In this document: piece by piece, positions 46,296 to 59,690 of the stretch
Numbering within the stretch: the stretch's first letter is position 1
Layout of the letters: every line of letters starts with the position of its first letter
DNA from: Juglans regia
Lineage: Eukaryota; Streptophyta; Magnoliopsida; Fagales; Juglandaceae
Direction of reading: 5' to 3'
Assembly: GCF_001411555.2 (NCBI RefSeq)
Contig: NC_049903.1
Span: 27,416,270 to 27,480,269 of the forward strand
DNA: 64,000 nucleotides
Position numbers and translations under genes: made by a program
Notes under the pieces: generated by a model
The model's input: only the letters and a program-made list of their open reading frames with translations
Database searches by the model: none
What the model was told of the DNA's origin: nothing

Positions 46296-46991
46296 TAGAG
46301 ATAGCAATATGTGACACGACCCATGAACTCAACACGAATACTATACGAAATTAGCGGGTTTGAGTTTGATGTTAATGAGTTTGGGTCAAAATGGGTTGAC
46401 CCGTCGATTTTTAAATGGGTCAACCTGGTTAACACGAAATCAACTCGTTTTGACCTATTTAGAGTTTATTTCAAAATTAAAATTTTATTATTGTTAAGTT
46501 ATAATATTGGTATTTCTCAATATGTTTATGTTTTTATTTTTTTATTACTGGATTATAATTTTAGACCTATGATCATATAATTTATTATTGTATGGTTTGT
46601 AATATTGGTTTTATTATATGTTAAAATTTAAAAACTATTGATATATATTTTTTAAGATATTGTGGTTATAAATAAATATAGATTTTAACTTTTATATAAA
46701 ATTATGTTAATCAGGTCAAATGAGTTATGCATTTTAGTTCAACTCATTTACATGAAACAAACAGGTTTAAATGAGTCGTGTCTTATTAACATATTTTTAA
46801 TTAATTATTAAACGGATCAAAATAGATGACACGACACGACCCATTATCTAAATGAGTTGGATTAGGGTTTGGAAGTTTGACACGTTTAGCTTAATGGATT
46901 GGGTTCAAGTTGATCTATATAATCAAATGTTCATGACTTGACACGATACAAACACGATTCGAAAAGACGATTTGCCACTCCTAAGTGTACC
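46288..46991. mobile_element. Non-autonomous hAT element, 688 bp
   Basis: The element (46296-46983) starts TAGAGATAGCAATATG and ends CGATTTGCCACTCCTA, imperfect inverted ends. Flanking 8-mers are agtgtatc (46288-46295) and agtgtacc (46984-46991), 7 of 8 matching. Both ends are rich in 'gacacgac' and 'aacacga' motifs, reading as subterminal repeats. There is no transposase. Confidence 0.75.
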
Positions 46992-49900
46992 TACTCACTT
47001 TTGTTTTCTCATAAAACTTGCATTGAATTAAAAAAGAGAATACAAGAAGATAGGGTGGGGGACCCTGACAAAAACTCATTCACAGAAATTACAGTACATA
47101 CAACAGAAAATAAAATAAAAACGGATGATGGGACCAGACATGTCTATTTCATCGAGTCTCTCTCCAAGATAGTGCCTAGATCGTTATGTCTTTCGTGCTA
47201 GTCGAAACTTACCCGACAAAGAATTCTGCTACGTTAGAACCGTTATAGTTATGATCGCCATTCACAGGGGCTTCGATTGCCGGCTCCCCTATCATCAAGT
47301 CATTAACTTCCTTGACCTTCTGGCACTGGGTAGGCATTAGCACATGGTCTTAAGACTTTGTAGAGACCTATGTTTTGACCAAACCCAATAAAGTGTACCT
47401 GCTTACTTATTTGCTTTTATAACACTTTCTTTGACTTTTGCCCCCTTTTTGTATTAATTTCAACCCTTTTTCATTCATTTAATTAAAGATCCAGCAACTT
47501 AAATTATGAAAACAACTTGCAGATTTGGCGATGTGTAATCATGGTTACATTTTTTATATGAAAAAAATTTTATCTAACTAAGTTAATTAGTTTTATATGT
47601 TGAATCAATATTATACATTAATAGAAGGAAAAAGAATTCAAAATAATGTCAAGATTAATAAATTGGTCTCTAATATTTGGTTGGGGAACATAGTAATCTT
47701 CTCTTGGCCTCTTATTCTCTTTTATTTGTTGGTTGATAATGAAAAGTCTCACCAAACTTTACTTGTGGAAAAAGAGAATTTAGTAAACTCCGTGAATCCG
47801 TCCCATATAAAAACTCAAAAGATAACCTAATGGAGGAGTGAATGACAAAGACTCATGTAAGTGATGTCTTCCACCATTGGCTGTGACCTTCTACCTGTAA
47901 CCAATAACGTCGGCAGCACTGTATGCCTGAGACACCTCTAATGCCTAAATCAGCAACAAGTGAGAGATAATAATTTAAGAATACTTAATCAGATGTACTG
48001 GACGGTTACCTGTTATCTCTATATATAGGTATGAAGAATATTAGATGTGAACTATTAATTGATCAACTTCACATAATACTTAGCCACAATAATGCTTATC
48101 CCTAATATGACAGAATTATCTTATCACCTTTCTATATTTATCTACAATGTAAGGGTCTATCCATCCTAATAATTAGGTTGGTTAGAGTTCACGATTCACA
48201 ACTCTTCTGAGCGACTATCCTTTCCGGAAGATGGGCATTGGGCCCCTTACTTGGGTCATACTCATATAGGTTGACATTGCCTTAGATCAATATTGACTCC
48301 ACCTCACAACCATAAAAAGGATTTATGAGTTTTGCTATATGTAAGTTTGTATGTTAACACACCACTTATAGTCTTATAATGAGATTCATTATAACTTTAA
48401 AAAAGTAATACACTAATATTTTCTTAGCATAGTTGATGTAGAAAGTTTTCATATCAGCATTGGGTAGCTTAATATAAATTGAGGCCTAAAGCAAAATTTT
48501 ATTTATTTTTGAGTTTTTAATATAATAATAGGATACATATTGTATTAAATATATAGTTTTGAAGCTTATTTAAAAATCATTATTCTAATTTTTGAGATGT
48601 AAAAAAATGGTTATATTAATCATATATTATATATGTATATATCTACATATACACGTTTCATGGGGTCCCACTCAAACAAGTCAAACCATATGTAAAGTGT
48701 TTTTTATCTAAAACTTGAGGCTCTGTTTGTGTAATGAGACTCTACTATTATTTATTATTTATTATTTACATTTTACCATTTTTTATTATTATTTTTTATA
48801 ATTTAATATTTAATATTTAATATTATTTTATTATTACTATTCATAAAATATCTAATATATCACCTCCCTACTCAAAGGTTTGAGTAAGGGAATACGGGGT
48901 TAAGTGCTGCCGAAGCAGCTGCACACTAAACAAACTAATATATAACTTGAACTTACTTGTAGACTTTACACTCTTTCTCCACCAATCCTCAGCTGAATGG
49001 TTTTCGAGTATTAAACATGATAATATCTTATTTGGGTAATGAGATATTATCATATATTCTCGAAATTTTTCAGAAATTATTTCCTAACATCATTCCAAGA
49101 AAAAATATTTTCAATTTTAAATTTTTAACTTTTTAATCTAATCATTACCTAATTATAATTCAAACACAAAATTAAATACAATTTTTCCAAACTTCCAAAT
49201 AAAACATAAAAAACAATATAATTTTTTCAAACTTCAAAATAAAAATTATATTCAAATAATTATTTAAATTTATAATATTTTTATTCAATTCTTTCCCTTT
49301 CCTCTTCCAAAATCCGACAAAACATTTTAACTAAAATTATTTTATTACTATTCACAAACTATTTAACTATTATTTACAAAATTTTGAGTATATAAACGAG
49401 CCCTTAGTATCTCCTTATAAGTTCAACCTAGATAAAACATGTATAATATATCTATACTTAATCATATTCATATGTCAAGTATAATTTAGGACTCATACCG
49501 CATCTAAATCTCTATTCTACAACATTAGTCGATGTTATAATTAGAATTTATTAAAAACATTATAAAGAGTAGAAAATTCTCCTTCTGGAATAATATAGTA
49601 TCTCATTTACTATATTCTTATATCATAGGAACAGTAGATATTATAATGGAATCTCTTGAAATGAATACCAATAATACAAACTTTTGCTTCCTAAATGATA
49701 TAGAAACTCATTCACTGCATTCTTATACTAAATTCAAATACTACAAATGTTCCTTCTTGTATCTCTATATAGAGATATATTTGATGTTTTGTATAAAACC
49801 TCTGTGCATTATAAAATTCAAACCCAGGTTTCCAGGTTTGAAACTCGGGTTTTCGGGTTTGAAACCCGGGTTCCCGAGTTGAAATTCGGATGAACATCCT

Positions 49901-52900
49901 TATGTGATGGTGGATGGTAATGATTCAGCTATAGAATTTAGAGTCACATGATGAGAAGTAACCATTTTCTATGACTACATATATTGCGTTTGTGTGCTTA
50001 AAGCACTAATTATAAGTTGAAGATCATGCATTATTACAAACACAAGTCACTCTTCCACTGGAAAGTGTCATCTAAACAGATAGAGCCAAAAGATAAAAAA
50101 TCAAAGATATATGGCAATATTGGAGCAGGTCAGAACTCCAAAGATCAGGTTTTCAGATCATAGGTTACGTAAGCACTTGGCCAATTAAAAAATTCTAGTA
50201 CTTCTCATTTATATACAACACATCACACATGATTATTTTATTTTATTTTTTTTTTATTTTTTTCCTTATCAAATATGTGGTATATATATGATGAGTAGAA
50301 GAATTCTTTTAATTTAATAAGAATAAAAAAAATTAAATATAATGTGTGGTGTAGAGATAAATAAATAGAAGGGCTTTAGGCAAATACAACATGAATAACA
50401 ATCCCAAAGGGGCAAGGGGTGGCGTAGCGATCATTAAGGTTGATTTGATTACACAAAATCAAACTATTTTATTTCATATAATCATTATAATTTTTCAAAC
50501 TCTCACACAAGATATAATAAATAATTTAAATTTTTAAAATTATTATATAAAATAAAATTTTATTTAATTTTTAATAAAACATCTCATCTAATCTCAATTG
50601 CGTAAGCAAACGTGAGCCATATAAATTAAATATTCTAAGTTTAAGATTTCGCATTCAAGCTTTAAAGTCAATGGATTAATTTTTGTTTAATCGGTACATT
50701 TGCAAGAAATCTCTAATCAAGGAGGATTTGTGCACCCCTAAACTTTGTTTACAGATACCGATAGTAATTAAAAAAAAACAACATGCGTCACCCTTACCTT
50801 CCATCACATCATTTATCATAACTCTCTAAACTAATGATTTTGACAATCATTCTTTAAATATTTAAGAAATTTTAATGTACCATATTTCTCTTTAAGAAAG
50901 TCTATACCTAATAATCCTTTTTTTTTTTTTGTTGGTTATATTCCCTAATAATGTTTAAAATGACTCGGATGTGGTTTAAATTAAAAGGAAAATATGTATA
51001 TATATTAAAAATAGAAAAAGTGGCCCAAAAGATAAAATAATTATTTTCTTTTATTTCTTTCTTTATTTTTGTAATTTGTAATGAAGGAGATATGTGCTCA
51101 CTTTTTTATGAAGACTGTTATAGCTACAAAGAGATTACACAAAATCAATTATACAAATTGATGTAGTTTTATGTGATCTGTTAGATCTATTTTACAATAA
51201 AAGTAACTTTACAATTTGACGAATCACGTGAAGATACATCAGTTTGTGAGATTACTTTTGTATAATTCATTTGTGGCTAAAATATTTTTCCTTTTTTATA
51301 TTGAGGTAATATCGAAACTTTTTTATTTATTTTTTTATGTCTTTTGGAGTGGTAGTTTGATGGGGTTATTTATAGTTTTCCCCAAAACACTTATCTTGTC
51401 AGAAATAATATAGCCCATTTAATTTATATATTAATACTAATTAACGATTTTAGTAATTTAGAACATAAATTGAAAAAAAATATATGATAGTTTAGAATAC
51501 AAAGTCTACTTTGTTCAAAAATAAAACAATAAAACCCTTAACATATTCCTTCTTTTAATTAATTGGAGTTCTATTTAATTTAAGGTCTCGTTTATTTTCA
51601 TAATTATTATAATAATATTTTATTTAATTTTTAATTTTTATCTCAATTCATCTTATCTAAAAAATAAACGAAGATAAGAGAATTGCCAAGGCACTCATTT
51701 AACAAATATATGATCTTATCTTTTCAATTTGTGGGCCACAAATATATTATCTTACCAACTTAATTAAAAAGAAAAGCATGCCTAAAATATATTGGGCAAT
51801 TGCTTCAATTATTTTTCCAAAACTAATTCAATGGCCACTATATTTGCAATGATGAGAATTGTGGAATTTAGTACACATCACAATGATTACAAACTCAATA
51901 ATAATTCATATTAAACTCCTGAAGAAGACATTGCCATTAATGCACGTACAAAGTATTTTGAAAAAGTACAATAATTTCATTTTTGAATCATATTCTTTTT
52001 AATTTGCACTTTAAATAATTAGGACTGCCATTATACCATTTAAAATGGTCACCTTTTTTATCTTCTATCATATTTTTTTTTCACTTTTCATCATTTTCTC
52101 CCCACTTCCTCGTCATTTTGTAACTATTTTCTTATTCATATAAAACTCAAAAAACTCAAAAAAGCAAAAAAAAAAAATACAATTTTTGTACAAATTCTTA
52201 AATTGAGATAGTTTGAAATATTAGTTGAAAATTTTGATAATTTAGTATCTTAATTATCTAAATATTACTTAACATGTATCTAATTTAAAAAATGATGAAA
52301 ATTTATAAGGTAATGCTACTGTGACTGATGATGAACTGATGATATTTGACCGACGAGACTAAAATTAAAAAACATCAATTCACTAATAGTCATTTCTTTA
52401 ATCCTTAAATAAAAAAATAAAATAAAATAAAAAATTCAATCGGTCACTTTTATCGATAATTTTTATCGATTCAAGTAGCATTTTCCAAATTTATAATACA
52501 AGGTATATTTTTGTCAACATATTTAGAGCCAAATATGTAAGATCATTATTACAAAAGCAAAGCAATTTAATTTATATCTCTCTTAATTCATTATTTACCA
52601 ACAACCTTCATATTATATGAAGCTGACCAACATCTAATTCTTTAAAAGAAAGCATTCCCCTCACGTTTTGTTTAATGATAATGCATCTATCCCCCATTTC
52701 ACCCATAGAATTAGAACACACAAAGGTCGTTGACACAAAAATAATATTCCTTAATTATAATATTTTTTTATTCATATTTCCTTAGTCACAATCAATAGTA
52801 TCACTATGGCCCAATCTAACATGGAATATTATTAATTTCTAAAACCGACCCTTAAATATTAATCATTTAATTCCAATGTTTATTATAATTTAAGTAATTT

Positions 52901-53635
52901 TATATGATAGAATACTATTGATTATCACCAACCATATAAAATTGAAGCAAAATTCTAATATCTAGCCTACCTTTGAATATTCGATATATATTAGGAGCAT
53001 TAGTTACAATATTTGAGAAATATTATTTTTTTCATTTTTAAGTTATCGTACTAATCACATCAATCGACATTATGCATTTTAAGTAATCTTTTTATTTAAA
53101 TAATTAACACAAATAATTACTTAAAATAAGTCATATCAATATATATAATTAAAGATGATATATCTTAGATGAGTAATAATAGAATAATACTAGATATAAT
53201 CATACATCGTGTATTGCGTAAGTGTCACGTACTTTTTTTTTTTTTACATCAAACCATAATTTGCATTAATCACGTCGCACACTTCTTTTTTGAACAATAG
53301 TAAAGTTCATTATTAAAAAATCAAGTTTTTTATATGAGTCTTATATTTATTTATTTTTTTTTAAAAAAATGTGCAATATTAATACACGCCATAATTATAA
53401 ATATTATTTCTCGTAATAATATTGACATGTTTGATCATCTAATCAAGTTTATAGGCCAAGAATAACATTGGTTGACATTGTGCATTTTAAGTGACTTTTA
53501 TTTAAGTGATTACCATAAATATATAGTTATTTAAAATAAGTCACATCAATCGGTATAAATAATATATAGAAAGAATGGTATTGATTAAATATTTATTTGC
53601 CTTGGTAAGTAATTGCGAGTAAATCCCCCGATCTG
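46992..53635. other. Long AT-rich gene-free stretch with MITE remnants
   Basis: No ORF of interest in 6.6 kb. Visible pieces: MITE-family blocks at about 48722-48862, 49020-49405, 50430-50615 and 51583-51670 (shared 'attcacaa', 'tcatctaatctca' and 'gtttgaatt'-like ends); an orphan hAT terminus at 49810-49900; and a degenerate foldback around 53180-53430. Many poly(A/T) runs are present. Bases 47880-48300 are less AT-rich, but nothing there is recognised. Confidence 0.55.
49810..49905. mobile_element. Orphan hAT terminus
   Basis: The run 'gaaactcgggttttcgggtt', 'gaaacccgggttcccgagtt' and 'ttcggatgaacatcctta' matches the right end of the 27324-31855 element (ggaacccagatgaacaccctta). No left end or transposase lies nearby, so it is a truncated copy. 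Confidence 0.55.
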
Positions 53636-53935
53636 TACGAAGTGCCCACCTCACCAGCCTTCGGTGTCATTTTCATGTCTGTTGGAAGCCGGGGGCCCAT
53701 GTACAAGGAAAGAAACTCGTATATAGATAGACAGTTTCACTTGCATCTGGCTCCATCCGACTCTGAGGTGCCATTTGTCTTCCATGTATCTCCTCTAATT
53801 TCCAAGCGATTTTTTTCAGATTCTTTCATTATATTTCACTGTTTTGGTTTTCGGCTCTAGCTGTTGCTCAAAGTTGTGGCCTCCTGCAGTTACTTTTTTT
53901 TTTTTTTTTTCTTGATCAGAAATTCTTCACTGGAT

Positions 53936-56900
53936 ATGGAAAATGATAAGGAACCCTTTGCTGAGCAGAATGACCAAAGCGCTTCCGCCACCAGCAAAGA
54001 TGATCCTTCCACTCGACGGGTACTTTGTTTTGGTTCCTCTGCTTACACTTCTGTGCTGTGTCTGCCTTTTCTTTAGCATTTCTAGTGAAATTCATAGACT
54101 TGTGTCACCAAGTTGGAACTTGGAAATGGGGTTTGCTTTTTACTTGCAAAGTATGTGATTGGTACCCGTACCCAGAATCCCTCTCTCTCTCTTTTTTTTT
54201 TTGCTTGCTGACATGAAGTATAATCTCCTCTCTCTCTCTCTCTCTCTCTGACTTGTGCGTTTTGTGGTTTTTTCCCCTTCTTAAGGAGTGTAGTTTTACC
54301 TATTTTCCAGTTGAAAGTAGCTTAATAACACATTTAGCGGGCCCTCTTGTAATTCTCTGATATAATGGTTTCTAAGGATCGATTTTATAGACGATTCAAG
54401 ATTACGGGATTGGGAAAAACTGGTTTTAACACAACATCCGGACAGAAGCCCTGGAAGAAATTCTGTCTCAATTCCATTGTCAACTGACTTGCACAGTAAT
54501 CTTCAGTTGTATCTGTGACACTCAGCAAACCCCAAGTTGCACTTTCTAGAATTGGATTTTAAAGCACCGATTTGTAAGTGTGCAAGATTTCATATAGGCT
54601 TGTACCAAGCATACACAATTCATCTAAAACCGTTTTAATGCTCATACGTTTTTGGAGATTTCAACTCAAGTGTTCTGATAAAGTTTTTCTCATTGAAATT
54701 ATATGGTCACCGATGAATTTCAATGAGAAAAATAGAAAAATAGAGCCATGAATTTCGTATACATGAATTTTATACAGAGCCATGAATTTTAAACAGAAAA
54801 ATTCTACTGTCAATATGTCATTTCGTATTTTGCATGACCTTAATTCATGGCCCTTTTAGTTGTGCCTCAATGCTGTGCGGCACTGTCAATTTGACATATA
54901 TATGTGTCAATTTAAATTGTTGGATGCTAATTCTCAATAGTCAGTTTTTGTAATTTCTCCATGTAGGATTGATATTCACGTATCACCATTAGGTTGATTA
55001 CAAAAACTTAATGAGTGTTTTTCTTTCATGCTGATACAAGGCAGTCTTTGTTCTATTTATCCTTCATAGGTTGAAGAATTGAGTGAAATTGTTGAAGAAA
55101 CCTCACCTGGTCAACACCAGAGTCCAAAAAATCTTGTATCGGAGAAAGAATTGATGGTTATTGAGGACACCAGAGAGGATTATTTGAGAATAAACATGCC
55201 CCAAACACCAAGTCGTACTCCTAAAAGAGTAAATTTTTCTCCATTACCGAGCCCTAGCTCTACGAAAGTTAATTGGTCCCCAGGGCCCTCACCATCAAAA
55301 AATAAACTAACCATAAAAACCCTTCTACCTAAACTAAGTTTCAAACGTCAAAGTAATACGTCAGACATCGAGAAGGCAGCCATTATACAACTAGGAGATT
55401 CACCTGCAGGGATATGGGAAAAGAATCCAATTTCAAGGACATTGTCTCTTACAAAGCTATTTACATCAAAAATGAATACAGCATCATCCTTACCTGTAAG
55501 CCCAATCGCTCACTCAAATCCAGAGTCTATGCATGGAGGGAACGTGATGAGTCCGTTAAGTCCTGTTGTAAGTATTAACCGCTTCACTTGAGAACTGATT
55601 ATTTCGTTTTAGAGTGCCTTAAATGATCATGTTGTGTTATGTAATGCTTTAACATTATAGATGGTGATCATCATTGTGACAGCACCTTACTTTTTTTATG
55701 GTTCCAATTTATGCATCTTATAACTAGTTTATTGTGTAGATGAAGAAATTCAGTTGATTATTCGCAAAAAAAAAGGTAGCAAAATCACATTTAAATTCTT
55801 TACCATTTGAAAATTTCGTGATTTAAGGACATTGGTGCTACTGCAATCCTATTGTATATTTCTTTTTTTTTTTCTGTACATAGTTGACTTGACTTTCTTG
55901 CTGATGCTTTATGATATCTAGGTTGATACCAATGTCTTTGTTATTCAGAATTCTTTTGTCAAAATCTTGTATGGTTGACAACGCAGATAGCATGCAAAGC
56001 ATTTCTTGACTTTCCATCTTCTTTGGTACCATATATTTCACCCCTCAGATCAATACAGAACATGTTCATTACATAGAAAATGTTTTTTGATCAGATAATA
56101 TTTTATTAAGATGAAAAAAAGGTTGTTACCTAGAACACATTTTCCCATACGAAAGGTTGTTATCAAAGTTATGATTACAGTGGTTTTAGGCATGGTTTGA
56201 CCAGGGATGATTCTAGTAGGTTCACCAGTCCAATGGTGCATCACACAAGCTTCATTGGCAGAGCCTAACAAGGGTACCTAGAATTTAGTTGTATCCATTC
56301 GATATTTCTTTTTTTTTTTTTTTTCAAAAAGAAAAAATTACTTCTTCGTTTGTGGTCTATAGCTCACTGCTTTGTTAATCCCTCTCTACAGTTAACGTGT
56401 CTCTTAAATTCATTAAGCAGTCAAAGTGCACAGCATCCAGAGTGGCGCATGACCTCATAGTACTTTGTTGTCAACTTTCAATCCTATTTTTGTTAATATT
56501 TTCTCCATATATTGTATTTTAGTTAACTAATTTATTTATCATGCATTGTAAGTTGGCATGTCGAAATACCTATAAAAAAAAATTTGGCATGTTGAAATCT
56601 GTCCAATATACATATTGTCTGCTTCTCTACTTGATTCTTACATTATTCCTCGCTATACAGAAAGGAGGGGCCTGGCAATCTATTCACCGTTCTCGTTCCG
56701 TCCCCGAGCTTAGCAAAGAAGGTAGCTTGTCTGTACGTGGTGGTGGTTTTCGTGTAATTCTCACCACACCACAGAGGGCTGAAGGGGCTGTCATGACAAC
56801 AACAAAGACATCCCTAGAAGATGAAACGGGTAAATTTACTCTCTCACACTCTCTCTCTCCCCCTCCATTGAGAAGTGTTATGTTTGAAAATTAATTCTTG

Positions 56901-59139
56901 CAATTATTCTTGCTTGTTATCAATATAATTCAAAATCAATAGAAGGCCTTTGCGGGTTGATTGGCTGCTTCAACTTAAAAATTGTGGTGAACTGCACTTA
57001 GCTCAGTTACAAAGATCTTCATATCCTAGAAATGGTAGCAAGACATTAGTGCCAACGTGGTTCACCAAAAAGCACAGTATAAATGTGAAAGTATGGAAAT
57101 ATCACTTCTTTGCTGCCTTTCTGGATTCATGGCTCCTATTGGCAGAGCTGTCTCTGTTATAGAAGCTCCTACTATAAAAAAGAAAAAAAAAAAAAGCTCC
57201 TGCTGTATGTAAATAGAATAATGCGAGATACAATCATGGGTTGTGCAAGCGCCGCACTCTTCTTTTGAAAAAGAGTGGGGTCCACCATTAAAAAATTGAA
57301 TTTTTCATGTGGGTGCCATATTTACTCATTTTTTTCAAAAGGAGTGCACAATGCTTGCTCATTCTATGATTGCAAATATCATTTCTCATGTCAATATATG
57401 GTCTTATGAAGGGCCCGTTCGATGTACTGTTTATTTGCATATTTTAATTATATTTTTTGCAGTACATCCCCTATCATTTGTCAAGAGGATACTTGTAAAA
57501 AAAAAAATGTCAAGATGATAATCATCATGGCAATAACCTGCACTACGCTAGTTAGGATATATACTAATTGCCTGCAGTTTCAGATTTCAGTTTTTAGTTC
57601 TGACCCAGTTTTGTACCGCACGATAACCAACCTATGCCTTATCTTAGCCTTGTGGTTCAGATGGGAATGGTGATAAGGGTGAAGATATTCCTGAAGAGGA
57701 TGCTGTTTGTAGAATCTGCTATGTTGAACTGGGTGTGGGTGCTGACACCTTCAAGATGGAATGTAGTTGCAAAGGTGAACTTGCTTTGGCCCACAAAGAA
57801 TGCGCTGTAAAATGGTTTAGTATTAAAGGTAATAAAATATGTGATGTGTGCAAGCAAGAAGTTCAGAACCTACCTGTCACGCTTCTACGAATTCAAAACT
57901 GTCAGGTCCTTAACTTGCAAGAGAGTGGTCAACAAGCTGATGTTCCTAGATATAGGCAAGTAAAAGTTCTCCATGCTGCATTGTAGTGGGCAAGGATATC
58001 CTGATTTGTCTTTATTTCTTTCATTGTTTTCCTGCCTAAGTCTCCAAACAAAGGCTTACAATTAAACTAAATACAAGTTTGATGTTTTTTTCATTGTCTT
58101 ATACATAGATTTGAAGACTAAAGACTATAAGTTAAAAATGTTGGTTGACATTTAGTTTAATTCTAGTTGACAATTAAACAATTTGAAAAGACATGACATT
58201 GATTTTCATCTGTAATTTTACTTGCCAAATTAAATAGTCTCGAACTTATGTCTGAAGTTTGTTTAATATCATCTTCTAACATTATATAACTGGAAGTTAA
58301 TGCCATACTTTGTCAGGATATGGCAGGATGTTCCAGTTCTAGTCATTGTCAGCATGCTTGCTTACTTTTCATTTCTGGAGCAGCTTCTGGTAAGTTCGTT
58401 GACTTCCAAATGCTATATTCCAAGCCTATGGTTCCTAATATTATGAGGTGAACAGATTTCAACAATGGGATCTGGTGCAATAGCCATATCTCTCCCATTT
58501 TCCTGCATATTAGGTCTTCTTGCATCCATGACAGCTACAACAATGGGTAGGCTGACTTTGTATTCTGTATGGACAATGCTCTGCGTGAATGGATCCTGCC
58601 ATGACAGTGTTATACTGACTCTGTCTTTCATGTCTAGTACGCAGAAAATATGTCTGGGTTTATGCGGCCATTCAATTTGGTCTGGTGGTTCTCTTCGGAC
58701 ATATGTTTTACTCATTTGTAAGGAATTCTTCAATCGCTAACATTATGTCATGGCTTGTTAATCTCTCTCTCTCTCTATCACAGGATAACCAATTATGAGT
58801 TCTAGGTTTGAACATTGTTGGATCCATTCCTAATATGTAAAGTTAGGTGATCCTTTTGAAGTGTTACACATGTTTTTCTGGGATCTACAGGTTCATATCC
58901 AGGCCGTTCTATCTGTTCTCGTTGCCACCCTTGCTGGGTTTGGAGTTACAATGTGTGGACATTCTATCCTTGTTGAGGTTTGTAAGTGGAGGAGGTCTTT
59001 GTCTCAATCAAATCAACAGCAGGGTTCTCAGGAGGTGACGCAACCAGATCAATTGCCTGAAACTGCAGATCAATTTCAGGCGGATCCTCATCACCATGTA
59101 AGTGGAAGGGGAGATGTAGAAGCTATCCATAGAAGCTGA
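53936..59139 (+). CDS. RING-CH (MARCH-like) membrane E3 ubiquitin ligase (8 exons, 512 aa)
   Basis: Exons: 53936-54019, 55070-55567, 56661-56829, 57661-57955, 58317-58389, 58456-58546, 58638-58717, 58891-59139. Joined they give 512 codons. The start [11 protein letters not shown] follows a T-run leader. The N-terminal half is disordered and Ser/Pro-rich ([32 protein letters not shown]). The C4HC3 RING-CH finger has C267, C270, C285, C287, H295, C298, C311 and C314, with Trp302 before the last pair. Four hydrophobic segments follow, at about 354-372, 381-402, 409-429 and 433-456, then a Gln-rich cytosolic tail. MARCH-type ligases act on membrane proteins in endomembranes; the target here is unknown. 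Intron 4 appears to be GC-AG (AG|GCAAGT at 57954-57959). An AATAAA-like signal lies near 59387. Confidence 0.9.
57224..57388. mobile_element. Foldback MITE in intron 3 of the RING-CH gene
   Basis: Left arm about 57224-57275 (gagatacaatcatgggttgt, then tcttttgaaaaaga) and right arm about 57330-57388 (tttttcaaaaggagtgcac, then gattgcaaatatcatttctc) are inverted, with roughly 75-80% pairing. A degenerate relative lies near 53190-53430. Confidence 0.6.
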
Positions 59140-59690
59140 TGGCGGGTATTTTAGAATTCATTAATGCCACAAGTAGTGCAGCATTAAGGAGGGTGGGTTT
59201 AGTCGGACAAAAAAAACGAAAAACAAAAACAAAACAAAACGCTACATGATTTTATGTTTTGAATTCTGTAGCTTCGTGTTGGCTATTGGGTCTAGTGCAT
59301 TCAATATAATAAGACTTCAAATCCTAACTCTCTTCTCTGAAGAAAGGGGGAGGGGATGTGCAACTGATTGTAATAGTCTTGTGAATTAATAAAGATGCAT
59401 GAAAATTCTACAATACTGTTTCCGACTGCAGCTTTTTATTCAGTTATAGCTCTAGGATTGCTTTTTCTGTTATGAAATTATAAGATTGATCCAAAGTAAT
59501 ACCTAGAATATTCTTCCAATTTTAATTCATGTCAAATATTAGCACTATTTTTTAGATATCGAATCAGCCCATATGAATCAAATCACAATATTGAAAAAAC
59601 ATAAATATAAATGATAAAGCAAAATAAACCAACCACAAGACAGTGATTTTTTTTATAACAAAGGTAAAACCAATTTGGGACAGCCTACCA
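59140..59690. other. 3' UTR and spacer
   Basis: Contains the 3' UTR of the RING-CH gene to about 59410, then AT-rich DNA up to the gypsy LTR at 59691. Confidence 0.5.

Noticed and set aside
53864..54076. Upstream ATG at 53864 as the start of the RING-CH gene
   Set aside because: It would add a poly-Phe run encoded by a T-tract just before MENDKE; the ATG at 53936 gives a normal N terminus.
58413..58733. 106-aa minus-strand ORF opposite the TM exons
   Set aside because: Shadow of real exons 6 and 7 and the intron between them.
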